This document shows, piece by piece, positions 24,962-34,730 of a DNA stretch of 64,000 nucleotides. Both the position numbers and the translations under genes were made by a program. The notes under the pieces are model-generated. The model worked only from the letters and a program-made list of their open reading frames with translations. It made no database searches and was not told the DNA's origin. This DNA comes from Sipunculus nudus. Taxonomy: Eukaryota > Annelida > Sipuncula > Golfingiida > Sipunculidae. The DNA lies in contig JAPPUL010000076.1 in the NCBI GenBank assembly GCA_026874595.1, positions 932,001-996,000 on the forward strand, read 5' to 3'. Position 1 is the first letter of the stretch. Each line of letters starts with the position of its first letter.

Positions 24962-25630
24962 GTGATAGGAGTCGAAGGGTTATATAAAAGTTATCGTAAT
25001 GGGCAATTAGAGGTTGAGGTTTTGAACGGGGTAGATTTTGAGGTATACCGTGGTGAAATAGTAACAATAACGGGTGAGAGTGGCTGTGGAAAGAGTACGT
25101 TATTAAATTTACTTGGAGGACTTGATGTTCCAAATAGAGGAAGGGTGTTAGTAGAGGGTATGGATATAAACTTGCTTAGTGAGGATGAGCTTTCCCTATT
25201 TCGGAGTAAACATATGGGTTTTGTATTTCAGTTTCATAATCTGTTAAAAGATTTCACAGCCCAAGAGAATGTAATGTTGCCCTATTTGAATGTTACCTTT
25301 AATAAGAAGGAGGCAGAATATAGAGCTAAAGCGTTATTAAAGATGGTAGGACTTTTAAGCAGAGCAGCTCACAAGCCAAGCGAATTATCGGGAGGAGAGC
25401 AACAACGTGTTGCAATAGCCCGAGCATTAATAAATAATCCTGATATACTATTTGCGGACGAGCCAACGGGTAATTTAGATGAGAAGAATAGTGAGGATGT
25501 GCATAAATTATTATGGAGTCTTAAAAGAAAGACAGATATAACTATATTGCTAGTTACACATAATTTAAATAGGTTTTCAGATGCAGATAGAATGGTTAAA
25601 TTATCATATGGAAAGATAAATGAAAAATAG
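24962..25630 (+). CDS. lolD: LolD-type lipoprotein-releasing ATPase
   Basis: 222 residues from GTG 24962. Walker A GESGCGKST (38-46), Q-loop FVFQFHNLL (87-95), signature LSGGEQQRV (142-150), Walker B ILFADEPTGNLDE (162-174) and switch TH (LLVTHNLN). It powers the permease before it. Start is uncertain: a good AAGGAG at 24914-24919 has no start codon at the right distance, only ATA 24929, whereas GTG 24962 has GAAGG at 24950-24954 and fits the family's N-terminus. MacB- or FtsE-like ATPases are the alternative, but the neighbour is LolC/E. Confidence 0.9.
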   Translation: MIGVEGLYKSYRNGQLEVEVLNGVDFEVYRGEIVTITGESGCGKSTLLNLLGGLDVPNRGRVLVEGMDINLLSEDELSLFRSKHMGFVFQFHNLLKDFTAQENVMLPYLNVTFNKKEAEYRAKALLKMVGLLSRAAHKPSELSGGEQQRVAIARALINNPDILFADEPTGNLDEKNSEDVHKLLWSLKRKTDITILLVTHNLNRFSDADRMVKLSYGKINEK

Positions 25631-25643
25631 GAGGGACAAAGAT

Positions 25644-25877
25644 ATGGAAGTATTTATGCACTCGTATGATTATGCCTCATCAATATCTTCTAGTTTAGGA
25701 GTTAGTTCCAAGCCTGAGGTAGAAGATAATGTTTCGCAAGACGTGGTGCAAGTAGATAAGGTAGAGGAGGTAAGAAGAGCTGAGCCTAGAGAAGGCAAGG
25801 TAGAAGAAGTTGAACCTAAGACTATTTCCCTAGAACAATCTTTAGAAGAGACAAGAGGAGTTAATTTACTAGTCTAA
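25644..25877 (+). CDS. Small acidic hypothetical protein
   Basis: A 77-residue protein. I choose ATG 25644 (MEVFMHSYDYASS) because AGGAGG at 25629-25634 lies nine bases before it; the in-frame ATG at 25620 overlaps lolD. It is rich in Glu and Val with repeated VDKVEEV-like words and no membrane or signal segment; likely disordered. It is packed between lolD and the acyltransferase gene (ends three bases before the latter starts), so it is co-transcribed with envelope genes. Function unknown. Confidence 0.6.
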   Translation: MEVFMHSYDYASSISSSLGVSSKPEVEDNVSQDVVQVDKVEEVRRAEPREGKVEEVEPKTISLEQSLEETRGVNLLV

Positions 25878-25880
25878 TTT

Positions 25881-26798
25881 ATGGCTAATAAGGTACCTAA
25901 GAAGGGAAAAGTTGTTTGTGCAGTTGAATATGCATTTATGTTGTTTCTAACAAAACTTTTAAAGCTTATCCCTATAAAGTATTTTTATAAATTTGGCTTT
26001 TATTTTGGAAATATAGCTTATTACGTTTTGCCATCTCATATCCGCAAAGGAGTCCGTGCACGCCTTAATATGGTATTTAATCACACTGACAGAGTAAATA
26101 CTTCAGTTTTAACAAAAAAAGTTTTTGTAAATACCTTTTATTCTATATCTGAGTTTTTACTATTGCCCTTTATGAGACAAGAGGAATTTGATGAAAGATA
26201 TAGTATAAGTTTTAAAGGCCTTAATCTTTTAGAGTCAAGGATGGCAGAGGGTAGGGGATTAGTTCTTGTAACGGGGCATTATGGCAATTGGGAATTAATG
26301 ACTAAAGCTATATCTAACTTAGGCTATAGTCTTAATGGGATATACCGGCCTTTTGATAATAGGTATATAGATAAATATGTATATGAGCTTAGATCTTCTT
26401 ATCCAGCCAAGCTTATACGTCGTGAAGATGTTTATAAGAAAGGGATAAAGGCGCTTAAAAATAATGAAATACTAATATTTTTAATGGATCAAAATCAAGC
26501 GGTAAATGGAATATACGTATCATTTTTTGGAAAAGAAGCATCAACAGCAAAAGGTCCAGCCCTTTTGTCATATAGGTTAGAAGTGCCGATACTGCTATGT
26601 TTAATAAATAGAGTGTATAAAAATGAGCATATCATAGTGATAAAGGAGATATCATTTTTCTACGGGCTTGGATTATCTGAGTTTTTGCAAAAGACAACAC
26701 AAGAATTTACATATTTGTTGGAACAAGCAATACGTGAATGCCCCGATCAGTGGTGGTGGTTCCATGACAGATGGAAAACTAAGAGGCAAATTAAATAA
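25881..26798 (+). CDS. Lipid A acyltransferase (LpxL/HtrB family)
   Basis: 305 residues. The acyltransferase HX4E motif is GHYGNWELM (H133, E138). Other family segments are GRGLVLVTGHYGN, NGIYRPFDNRYID, FLMDQNQAVNG with FFGKEASTAKGPALLSYR, and the closing CPDQWWWFHDRWKT. A hydrophobic stretch near 12-50 should anchor it to the inner membrane. It adds a secondary acyl chain to the lipid A precursor. Starts at ATG 25881 next to the preceding gene. With lpxC and lol genes this is an envelope cluster. Confidence 0.9.
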   Translation: MANKVPKKGKVVCAVEYAFMLFLTKLLKLIPIKYFYKFGFYFGNIAYYVLPSHIRKGVRARLNMVFNHTDRVNTSVLTKKVFVNTFYSISEFLLLPFMRQEEFDERYSISFKGLNLLESRMAEGRGLVLVTGHYGNWELMTKAISNLGYSLNGIYRPFDNRYIDKYVYELRSSYPAKLIRREDVYKKGIKALKNNEILIFLMDQNQAVNGIYVSFFGKEASTAKGPALLSYRLEVPILLCLINRVYKNEHIIVIKEISFFYGLGLSEFLQKTTQEFTYLLEQAIRECPDQWWWFHDRWKTKRQIK

Positions 26799-26820
26799 TA
26801 TTTAAATAAAGAATAAAGCT

Positions 26821-29800
26821 TTATTTCAAAACAAATTCTATGTCTTCAATCAGCATATAATCTAAGGGATTTGGTGTTTTTTGTCTTTTGGATTGTGCTT
26901 TTAATCTCTTTTTTAATGAAATATTAGCATTTTGCAATGCAACATAATTATTATTAAGAATATTTTGATTCCATAATTCTTTTGCAACTAAAGCAGAATT
27001 ATTAAGTCGTGATGCATATTCTCTTGCCTGAAAATAGTGTAATCTTGCATATTCTTTAAGCTGGTAATTCCCCAATTCCTCACTCATAATATGATAGGAT
27101 ACTCCAAGATTATTATGACTTTGTGTTAACTTTGCAAATATATGGTTTTGTTTTAAGTTTTTTGGGTCGGGATTATTTCTATATTTATGAGCCAAGGGTT
27201 CATAAAAGTCTATTATGTTTTTATAATGTCTTCTTGCCTCAAGATGGTCTCCAAGTCTTATGTAGGAATTTGCAAGGGCAAAATTAAGTGATGGATTAAA
27301 CTTCATTGCAGGGATTGTCTTTATGGAGTGCCATACTTGGCTTGCATTTTTATATTTGTTTTCTCTATATAGTATATAACCTATTTTGTAGAACAAATCT
27401 GGGGCTATCTTATTAGACTTTACAGCATGTACAAGATTCTTCCATAGCTTATTATTTTCATCATATTTCATCCTTTTATCAATCATTAAATTGAGTGCAT
27501 TAGAATAATAGTATTTAGCTTTCTTAAATTGAGTTGAGTCTTTTAATTGAGTTAAATTGTTATACTTTATAATTTGACCTTTGGATAAGTTTTTAATAAA
27601 ATCGCTTGTTGCTTGCATTGTCTTGTCATATACTATATTACCTAAGTTTTCCCAAGGAAGATGGTTTTTAATATCCTTTTCAATCGCTAATTGAAAGCTT
27701 TTTTCTGCAATCTTTATTATACGTGCCTTAGCAAGCTTCTCCTCTTCTATATTATTACTTAAATAACTTGCTCTTGTTAATATGTTTTCTCCTATCTTAT
27801 TAAAAAATGCTGATTGTAATTGTTTGTTTAAGGGGTCTTTGTCTTTACGTACGGAGATTATTGCTCGTTGCATCTCCTCGTCCATCATGTGTTTTTGGTT
27901 TGTAATACCGGATAGGTTACTTATCCTTTTAAAAAATTGCTCCTCTCCAAGCTTTATATAATAATAGGCAAAAAGACCTTTTACATAACTTTCTATACTC
28001 TTTTCTAAATCTCTTTCTTCTTCATATAGCAAACCAAGATAATAATAGCTTTTAGGATATATTTTACCATTCCTTATTACATTATTTAATATTTTCTTTG
28101 CTTTCTTCGTCTGCCCATCCATTAACAGATAATATCCATACTCACTTAATATCTTTTCATCTATGTAATCAATCTCTGATCTCTCGATTGCATAATCAAT
28201 TGATCTTATTAACTCTTTTAATTTCTCTTTACTTTTAACATCTTTTGTCAACTCTATTTTTGTTAAATTAATATACAATAACCCATAAAGACCTTTTGGA
28301 CTTTCTGAATCTATTGTTAGTATCTTGTTAAAATTATTCTCTGCTCGGGTTAAGTTTTTATTTGATAACTTTTGTGGTTTTAACTCATGCAATAACTTTG
28401 CCCATAATATATAGGTTCTCGCCTCTTTGTCAAGCACTTCTATATCTAGTTGATCTTTATCTAGTAACGGTTTATAGGCTCGATAGAGGGCTTGAGTTAA
28501 ATAATATTCTACGTCATCAAAATTATATTGTCCATTTATTGTACTTGTATTATAAGCTGCCCATAAGGCTTTCTTCTTGTATACTTCGCCTAATAGTAAA
28601 TGTGCTTCTTTATCATTTGGTAAGTAATTTAAAACGCCTTTCTCAAGATTATTATGTTTGCCGCTTGTTTTACTTTTGTCTATTTTCTTTTTATTTTGTC
28701 TAGATTGTCCTGGTTTCCATTTCCGTATGTCATTTTGTAATCCATTTCGATGAAAACCATTTCGATGAAAACTATTTCCTTCTCTATCCATAGTTTTATA
28801 CTTTTGGAGAAACTGTTTGTTTAGTTCCTCATCACCTGCTAGGAATATATGAGCGTAATAATAGGCTTGTGGATTATTTTCTTCCATGAACGCTTTGGCA
28901 TATTTTATGTACCATTTTCTATTACCCTCTGTATCTCCTTTTGCTATGAGAAATTTGTTTATTGCCTCTTCATAATAGTTCGTACCCTTCTTTATATCTG
29001 TTATGCCTTCTTTATACTTACTTTCACTTTCCATATAAGGCTTTAGTATAAATAACCATAATGGGATTATAAGTCCTGCCAATAATAGGATTGAAGCTAT
29101 TAGCTTTGCCAGGGAAGGCCTTTCGCTTATATCTTGTGCTCTTTCTAGACGCTTTACTTTTTTTTCTTTTATGTCTATTTTTATATTTCGTTTACTTTCT
29201 AAGTAATCCTTTATTATAGCAATATCAGGATTAGTTATTATTAGATGTGTTAATTCATCTAAATCTTCTTTTCGTAAACGCTCATTTATAATCGTATCTT
29301 TTGTTACGCTTGCAAGCATAGGTGGAAAGGTTGATATGTTTTTTTGAATAGTCTCTATATCCTCTTCTGTAAAGGCTAATCCTGTCTCTGGCTCCACCTC
29401 TTCTCTAACTGATTTAGTTGGCACGGATTCATCTGGTAATTCAATCTCTGAAAGACTTGCCTCATCGCCTTTCAATTCTATAATTTCATCCTGCTCAGCA
29501 TCCACAACAGGATATTCTTTACTAGCCTTTATATTTTCTACACTCTCTTCTCTTAGCTCTTCTTTATAAATCTCCCCTATATCTTTTGTAGCTTCCTCAA
29601 CATTTAACGTTGGCTCAGATACAGACTTTATTAGCTCTTCTGCCTCCTCTAAAGACGATACTTCTTCTCGTAGTTCTGCTTCTTTTAGTTCTTCTGCATC
29701 TTCAACACCTTCTTCTTCACCTTCTCCTTGCAACCTTATACTAGATTCAAATTCTGATATCCTATCTACATCATCTTTAGTGATCTCAAGCTCTTCTTTA

Positions 29801-31101
29801 AGCTCTATTTCTTCTGCTTCTAAATCTGTTGACTCCTCTACTCCCTCCTCAGTCACACCAGACTCTTCAACTACTACCTCATCTGAAGCGATGTCCTCAT
29901 AATCTTCAAACTCTTTAAGACTAGTAAATTCTGACTTTACATATTCTGAATCACTCTCACTTGGTTCCTCATTAATCAATATATTTTCAGCCTCTTCTTT
30001 AATATCTTCTTTAACATCTTCTTTAACATCTTCTTTAACATCTTCTTTAACATCTTCTTTAACATCTTCTTTAAGCCCAGATGATATTGCTTCTTGTTCT
30101 GAAAGTTTTATATTTTCTTCAAAATCTACAAGATCGTCGGTCTTATGTTTTTCTTCTCCTTTCTCCCTCTCCTCCCTCTCCTCATAATCTTCATAAACCC
30201 CCGCTGTAACGTCTTCTTCTTTATCATATTTCATAACCTCTTTTAAATCTAACTTAGGCTCATCTACATTCTCTTCCAATATAGCTTCATCTATATCATT
30301 TAGGCTCTCTTCAATAAGTTCATCGCTAAGTTCATCGCTAAGTTCACCGTTTTTAATACCTTGTCGCTCTTCTAATCCATCACTTTCTCTTGGCAATTCT
30401 TCCACATCCCCTTCTACACCCCCTTCTACATCCACTTCTGGCCAGCCTATGTCTACAAACTCTTTTTTAGCCTTTTTAGCATTCTCTTCCACTTCGTCCA
30501 CTTCAGATTCTCCCAATAAGTCACCTCCTAAAGATTCTTCATATGAAGATTCTTCAGCATCTGAATCATCGGATACTGATTCAACCACCGCTACGTCTTC
30601 TATGTCTATTTCTTTTCCTAATTCATTGTCCTCTTTAGACCCTGCCTCTTTAATCACTGCCTCTTTAGACCCTGCCACTTCCTTCGAAAGTTCAGGCAAA
30701 TCTGCTACCTTCATATCTCCCTCTAAATCCTTACCCAATCCCTCTATATCCTCAGGTGGTTTGCCCCCTGCAAGGGTCATGTCTAGATCCTTAAATAATT
30801 TATCTATTCCTTCTTGCGTTACTCGCCTCCTTTTATCTGTCTTTAATTTAGGCCTTTCGTAGTGTACTTGCGGATTTGCTTTATCAAAAGCAACTTCTTT
30901 TGTGCCTTCATCTAAATCACTACCTCCCTCAGCTGACCCCTCTATAGCTCCTTCCATACTCGAGGTTAATTCACTCGATGATTCACCCCGCTCTACCCCT
31001 TCATCTCCTTCTACATTTAATCCCTTTAATAATTTCTCAAGTATCTGCTCTTCACCTTCGTTAAATCCTAAAGAATCATGACCTTGCTCTTTTTCACTCA
31101 T
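26821..31101 (-). CDS. Large acidic membrane protein with periplasmic TPR region
   Basis: 1426 residues in three parts. Residues 1 to about 640 are extremely Glu/Asp-rich and low in complexity, including a KEDV repeat near 345-370. A single membrane segment lies at about 663-688 (LIASILLLAGLIIPLWLFIL). The last 740 residues are helical with TPR-like units (for example KSYYYLGLLYEEERDLEKSI and NPSLNFALANSYIRLGDHLE). The order acidic cytoplasmic part, one membrane pass, TPR outside recalls the periplasmic flagellar collar protein FlcA of spirochaetes, though the acidic part here seems unusually long. That name is inference. Antisense frames inside are shadows. It converges with the acyltransferase gene. 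Confidence 0.75.
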   Translation of the reverse strand: MSEKEQGHDSLGFNEGEEQILEKLLKGLNVEGDEGVERGESSSELTSSMEGAIEGSAEGGSDLDEGTKEVAFDKANPQVHYERPKLKTDKRRRVTQEGIDKLFKDLDMTLAGGKPPEDIEGLGKDLEGDMKVADLPELSKEVAGSKEAVIKEAGSKEDNELGKEIDIEDVAVVESVSDDSDAEESSYEESLGGDLLGESEVDEVEENAKKAKKEFVDIGWPEVDVEGGVEGDVEELPRESDGLEERQGIKNGELSDELSDELIEESLNDIDEAILEENVDEPKLDLKEVMKYDKEEDVTAGVYEDYEEREEREKGEEKHKTDDLVDFEENIKLSEQEAISSGLKEDVKEDVKEDVKEDVKEDVKEDIKEEAENILINEEPSESDSEYVKSEFTSLKEFEDYEDIASDEVVVEESGVTEEGVEESTDLEAEEIELKEELEITKDDVDRISEFESSIRLQGEGEEEGVEDAEELKEAELREEVSSLEEAEELIKSVSEPTLNVEEATKDIGEIYKEELREESVENIKASKEYPVVDAEQDEIIELKGDEASLSEIELPDESVPTKSVREEVEPETGLAFTEEDIETIQKNISTFPPMLASVTKDTIINERLRKEDLDELTHLIITNPDIAIIKDYLESKRNIKIDIKEKKVKRLERAQDISERPSLAKLIASILLLAGLIIPLWLFILKPYMESESKYKEGITDIKKGTNYYEEAINKFLIAKGDTEGNRKWYIKYAKAFMEENNPQAYYYAHIFLAGDEELNKQFLQKYKTMDREGNSFHRNGFHRNGLQNDIRKWKPGQSRQNKKKIDKSKTSGKHNNLEKGVLNYLPNDKEAHLLLGEVYKKKALWAAYNTSTINGQYNFDDVEYYLTQALYRAYKPLLDKDQLDIEVLDKEARTYILWAKLLHELKPQKLSNKNLTRAENNFNKILTIDSESPKGLYGLLYINLTKIELTKDVKSKEKLKELIRSIDYAIERSEIDYIDEKILSEYGYYLLMDGQTKKAKKILNNVIRNGKIYPKSYYYLGLLYEEERDLEKSIESYVKGLFAYYYIKLGEEQFFKRISNLSGITNQKHMMDEEMQRAIISVRKDKDPLNKQLQSAFFNKIGENILTRASYLSNNIEEEKLAKARIIKIAEKSFQLAIEKDIKNHLPWENLGNIVYDKTMQATSDFIKNLSKGQIIKYNNLTQLKDSTQFKKAKYYYSNALNLMIDKRMKYDENNKLWKNLVHAVKSNKIAPDLFYKIGYILYRENKYKNASQVWHSIKTIPAMKFNPSLNFALANSYIRLGDHLEARRHYKNIIDFYEPLAHKYRNNPDPKNLKQNHIFAKLTQSHNNLGVSYHIMSEELGNYQLKEYARLHYFQAREYASRLNNSALVAKELWNQNILNNNYVALQNANISLKKRLKAQSKRQKTPNPLDYMLIEDIEFVLK
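30005..30073. repeat. 12-base coding tandem repeat
   Basis: About five and a half copies of a 12-base unit (AACATCTTCTTT as written on the plus strand) encode the EDVK repeats of the large acidic protein on the minus strand. The copies are almost identical at the DNA level, so the tract is young or kept uniform by slippage, and its length may differ between strains in 4-residue steps. Confidence 0.9.
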
Positions 31102-31659
31102 ACTTTATACTCCAACATCATAAGACATTAAACTCCATATTAAACTTCTTTTTAAATCTTATTTATTTTAAACTTAAAAAAAAATACTTTATCCTACATT
31201 TAGTATCTTATTTTATCTTATTTTATAATATTTATCTAGGATTCCTTTCTCAATATCCTTACTCGGCATCACTAAAAAAAAAGTAAAATATTTAACACAA
31301 TCTAAGACCAAATATAACCATTTTTATCCCTATATATTCCCATAATAGATGCCTATTATAACCAAGCTCTAGATTTAAAAATTACTCCATATCTCATGTC
31401 TCTTTCCCATACCCTAACTTCCCACTCCTCTACACCACCACCATACTAATACTTTTTCCACCCTTTATCTCAACTTTTTAAACTATTTTATCTGATACCT
31501 TAAATTTATAGCTACTTATCTGCCGATTTTGCTTACTTAGATGCTTTTTTACACTTTATATTATATTTTTGTATATAAAGTTGAAATTTAATGTGTATAT
31601 AAATTAAGCACATTATACTTAGTTTGGAGATTGTTGCACTTTCAACTAAAGGATTTTAG
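31102..31659. other. Intergenic region between divergent genes
   Basis: About 560 bases of very AT-rich DNA containing the promoters of both flanking genes. No RNA gene or convincing reading frame is seen. AACTAAAGGATTTTAG just before 31660 gives a usable ribosome site (AAAGGA) for the right-hand gene. Confidence 0.4.
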
Positions 31660-33853
31660 ATGTTTAGGTATAGATTAACTCACAAAATTTATTATCACTT
31701 TATCCATGCTGCTTTTTTAGTCGCTCTTTTTTACTCTTCATTGCTAAACCCTAATAAAGTATATCCTAACTCCAATCCTAACTCAAGCACTAAACCTACC
31801 AATTTGTTAGTTTTGCCTGTCCAGTATCTTGAAACTAAGAAAAACCATTTTACTCGGCAACAACAAAATAGTATTACTAAAAAGTTAACTGAAATTATTC
31901 AAACTTATTTTGTATTCTCAGGATTTGGTGTGTCTAATTTCAAAACTGCTAAAGAGTTCTTGGAGAATATCAATAAGCAAAAAATAAATATTAAAAATAT
32001 TACTTCTTACTTTAAATCTTTAAATCAGCTTGACTATATTATCGCTTCTAAACTTTATTTTCTCAATGAGAGACTCTTTATCTCTTTTAATGTCATCCGC
32101 GCTAAAGATAATACCGTATTACTTGCTGATAAGCATTATATTTCAACTCTTAACTACTCTTTTATATCTAAAGATATTTATACCAATGTCTCTAGTATGA
32201 TTACTCTTATTAATCCTATGGGCAAACAAATTGTTGATACTATAGACATAGATAAGCATAAGAAACATAATATCACTGGCATTAACTTTCAACAGCTTAA
32301 TCGTCTCCAGATAATGTTTATTCTCCCAAGCTCTTCTAAAATTAAATCTAACTTGAGGCAGCTTAGAATACACCTTAAAGACCTTGTTTCTTCTATCTAT
32401 TCTAAGCACAAGGAACTGAGTATAGAAATTGCTATCGTGTCTGATAAGCATTTATTATCATTTACTTCTGATGTTGTTAAAGTTCAAGAGAATATCGAAT
32501 ATATTGAGAGTGTGGCTCTTACAAAACCTCAAAGTAAAAAAGATTTTATCTCCATATTAAATAAAGGTATTAAATATAAAGGATGGTCTGTCTCAAGTAA
32601 TGACTCTAAACTTATATTTATTTTTACTGATGACCCGTTCAAAATGAAGACAAGGCTTAAAAATGCTACTGATAAAATAATTAGTCCGTTGAAATATGCT
32701 TTGCATAATCGTAATACTCCTTTTGATGATGAGAAATTAAAGGTTATCGCTAACATGTTTTAAGCGATCTATTGCGGATGTGCTTGATGCAAGACATTAT
32801 TCTATGAGTAGTCTTTCTAATATAAATGTAAAATATCTTGTGGATAGTCTTTTGATACAAGATAGAGATTTAGCGTATCGTTTTAATGTAGGGGTTCGTG
32901 ATCTTACAACCGGGAGCTTGGTACACTCTATAAAAACAAAGTCTTCTTGGGATTTTTTAGGAATTCAACAGGATATAAAATATATTAAATATAAACTCAA
33001 AGTATTTTTTGATGAGCTAATTAGTGCTAAGCGTAAGGATATATTAGAAAATCTCAATAATCGTGATTATTCTAGTATTATGAGCATAGCAGCCAATAAG
33101 AGCATAAAACTGTTTGTTGGAGTATCTGATGTACAAGAAAATACCCAGGATTTACTTGTAAGGCTTGCTCGAATGATTGGGGGCTATTATATAAATCCTG
33201 AATATAGTATCTTGGCATACAGAGAAGAAGGTAAGCACTATGATAATTTTGTATATAAGTTCCGTAAGTTGTACAAGATACTTAAAGAACATGGTAGAAC
33301 ATATAATATGCTTATAAGTAAGAATGTTCATGGGTTTGAAGAGGTAGAATCAATACTAGCTTCACAAGGTTATGGTATACTTGAGAGCTCAACATTATAT
33401 TTAAAGTTATCAAAAGTAATAAGTGCTATATATTTACAGGATAAAGTACAGGATAGTATTAAGGGTAGGCTAAACAAAGTGGGGTTTGTATTAAAAAGTG
33501 ATGGATATAATTATCCGCTGACATTGAATAACGTAAACAGCACTTCATTAAATAATCTATTAAATTTAGTAAAGAGTAAAAAAGAAGTAATAATAGCGAG
33601 CAGGATAATACCAGTAAGCCCATACAAAGTTTCTTATGAAGGGAAAACTGAGCGCGAGGGACGTATATTGAATTTTGCTTTATCCGAGAATAATGTTATA
33701 ATATTTGATATCGATGATAATAAAGCAGTATCAGAAGAAATAATAAGTAAAATAGAAGATATAAATAAAAAGGTTTATTTGTATAATTCCAACGGGTTGC
33801 TTAAAAATGGAAGAATATGGTTTATCAGGGGAGTATTAGCCTTTGCAAAATAA
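31660..33853 (+). pseudogene. Exported von Willebrand A-like protein, split by one base
   Basis: Two frames that look like one gene. The first (31660-32763, 367 residues) has a signal-type N-terminus (FIHAAFLVALFYSSLL) and, from about 225, a vWA-like alternation: LNRLQIMFILPSSSKI, LSIEIAIVSDK and KLIFIFTDDPFKM. It ends at TAA 32761. The next frame continues without a gap (KRSIADVLDARHYSMSS) to TAA 33851-33853, with IKLFVGVSDVQENTQD and VIIFDIDDNKAV. One surplus T in TTTT at 32758-32761 accounts for the split; together about 730 residues. No enzyme motif is seen. Family not recognised beyond the tentative vWA resemblance. Confidence 0.55.
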
Positions 33854-33861
33854 ATAATAAA

Positions 33862-34019
33862 TAATAAGGCTTCTAGCCTAGCACCTAGTAAAATGGTCTT
33901 CGCAAAGATAATAAACACCACCCATGTAAACAGGCAAAATTAAGTACAACGCCGCTAAGAATGAGTAGAGGCTATTCTAGGATATTACATTAATGTAGCA
34001 AAGTCAAGGTCTATTTTAT
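33862..34019 (-). ncRNA. Candidate structured RNA, unidentified
   Basis: A GC-richer island in otherwise very AT-rich flanks. On the minus strand it ends in GGCTAGAAGCC followed by TTATTATTTATT, a short hairpin plus T-rich tract like an intrinsic terminator, and a word near its start (ATCCTAGAATAGCC) can pair partly with the end (CTAGG, GGCTA). No family (tmRNA, SRP, RNase P, tRNA) is recognised, and no start-to-stop frame is convincing. It lies downstream of the NifU-type gene on the same strand and might be its 3' region. Confidence 0.25.
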
Positions 34020-34251
34020 TTAGATAGAAATAATTCCATCCAGCTCAGGAATTTGTCTTTTCAAATGAGCTTCAATTCCCATTTTGAGAGTAAAAAACAG
34101 AGCTTGGGCAAGTCCCGCAAGCACCAACAAGACGTAATTTAGCTTTGTTGTCCTCAACGCCTAAATATTGAACATCACCGCCATCAGCTTGTAGATTAGG
34201 TCTTATTTCATCAAGAGCTTCTAAAACTCGTTCATCTAAAGTACTTTCCAT
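34020..34251 (-). pseudogene. NifU-type iron-sulfur scaffold protein, one frameshift
   Basis: Minus-strand ATG at 34251 reads MESTLDERVLEALDEIRPNL, QADGGDVQYLGVED and RLVGACGTCPSS, the NifU C-terminal domain with its CGTC cluster motif. A run of six T then shifts the frame; the expected end (TLKMGIEAHLKRQIPELDGI) continues one base away to TAA at 34020-34022. One surplus T explains this. Intact, the protein would be about 76 residues, normal for stand-alone Nfu proteins that carry Fe-S clusters to enzymes such as BioB, MiaB and ThiC, all present here. Break is either recent or a read error. Confidence 0.75.
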
Positions 34252-34730
34252 AAGTAAACACCATCCTTATAAATAATTAGTAACGACTATTATATTGTAT
34301 AGAAGCTACTAATATGTAAATAAAGCTCAACAATGTAGTAGCTCTTTAATTAAGTATATAGTAGAAGCTCAAATGTTCAAACATTAGATTGTAAGAAACA
34401 ATTAATAACTCTACATACTACAAAATAAATTAAGTAATAAAACGCTAAATGGCAAGGATAATATTTTATTATATGATTATAGAGTTTATTTAGAATGCAA
34501 GAAGGCAAAAATAGATTAAAATAAATAAAATAGATAAAAATTTGGAAAAAATGAAAAGAATAATTTAATTATTGTATAGTAGAAAATAAATTAAAAGGAC
34601 GTGTATTATAGTGAAAATGCTTGAGAGTATAGGAATATTACGGTAGAATAGTAAAGGAAATTTTATATATATTATAATTCTATTGTTATATAAATAGGAA
34701 TTATAGAAAATAGATGGAGAGTAAAATTAT
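34252..34730. other. AT-rich intergenic region
   Basis: About 480 bases, overwhelmingly A and T, between the NifU-type gene and a small membrane protein gene. TATGGAGAG-like words before 34731 include GATGGAGAG (34712-34720), a usable ribosome site. I see no RNA gene, repeat or reading frame worth naming. Confidence 0.4.

Noticed and set aside
28362-28703. Plus-strand frame opposite the large TPR protein
   Set aside because: It is the complement of a long, coherent minus-strand gene; its composition is that of antisense coding DNA. The frame at 30449-30862 (Ser/Thr/Pro-rich) is rejected for the same reason.
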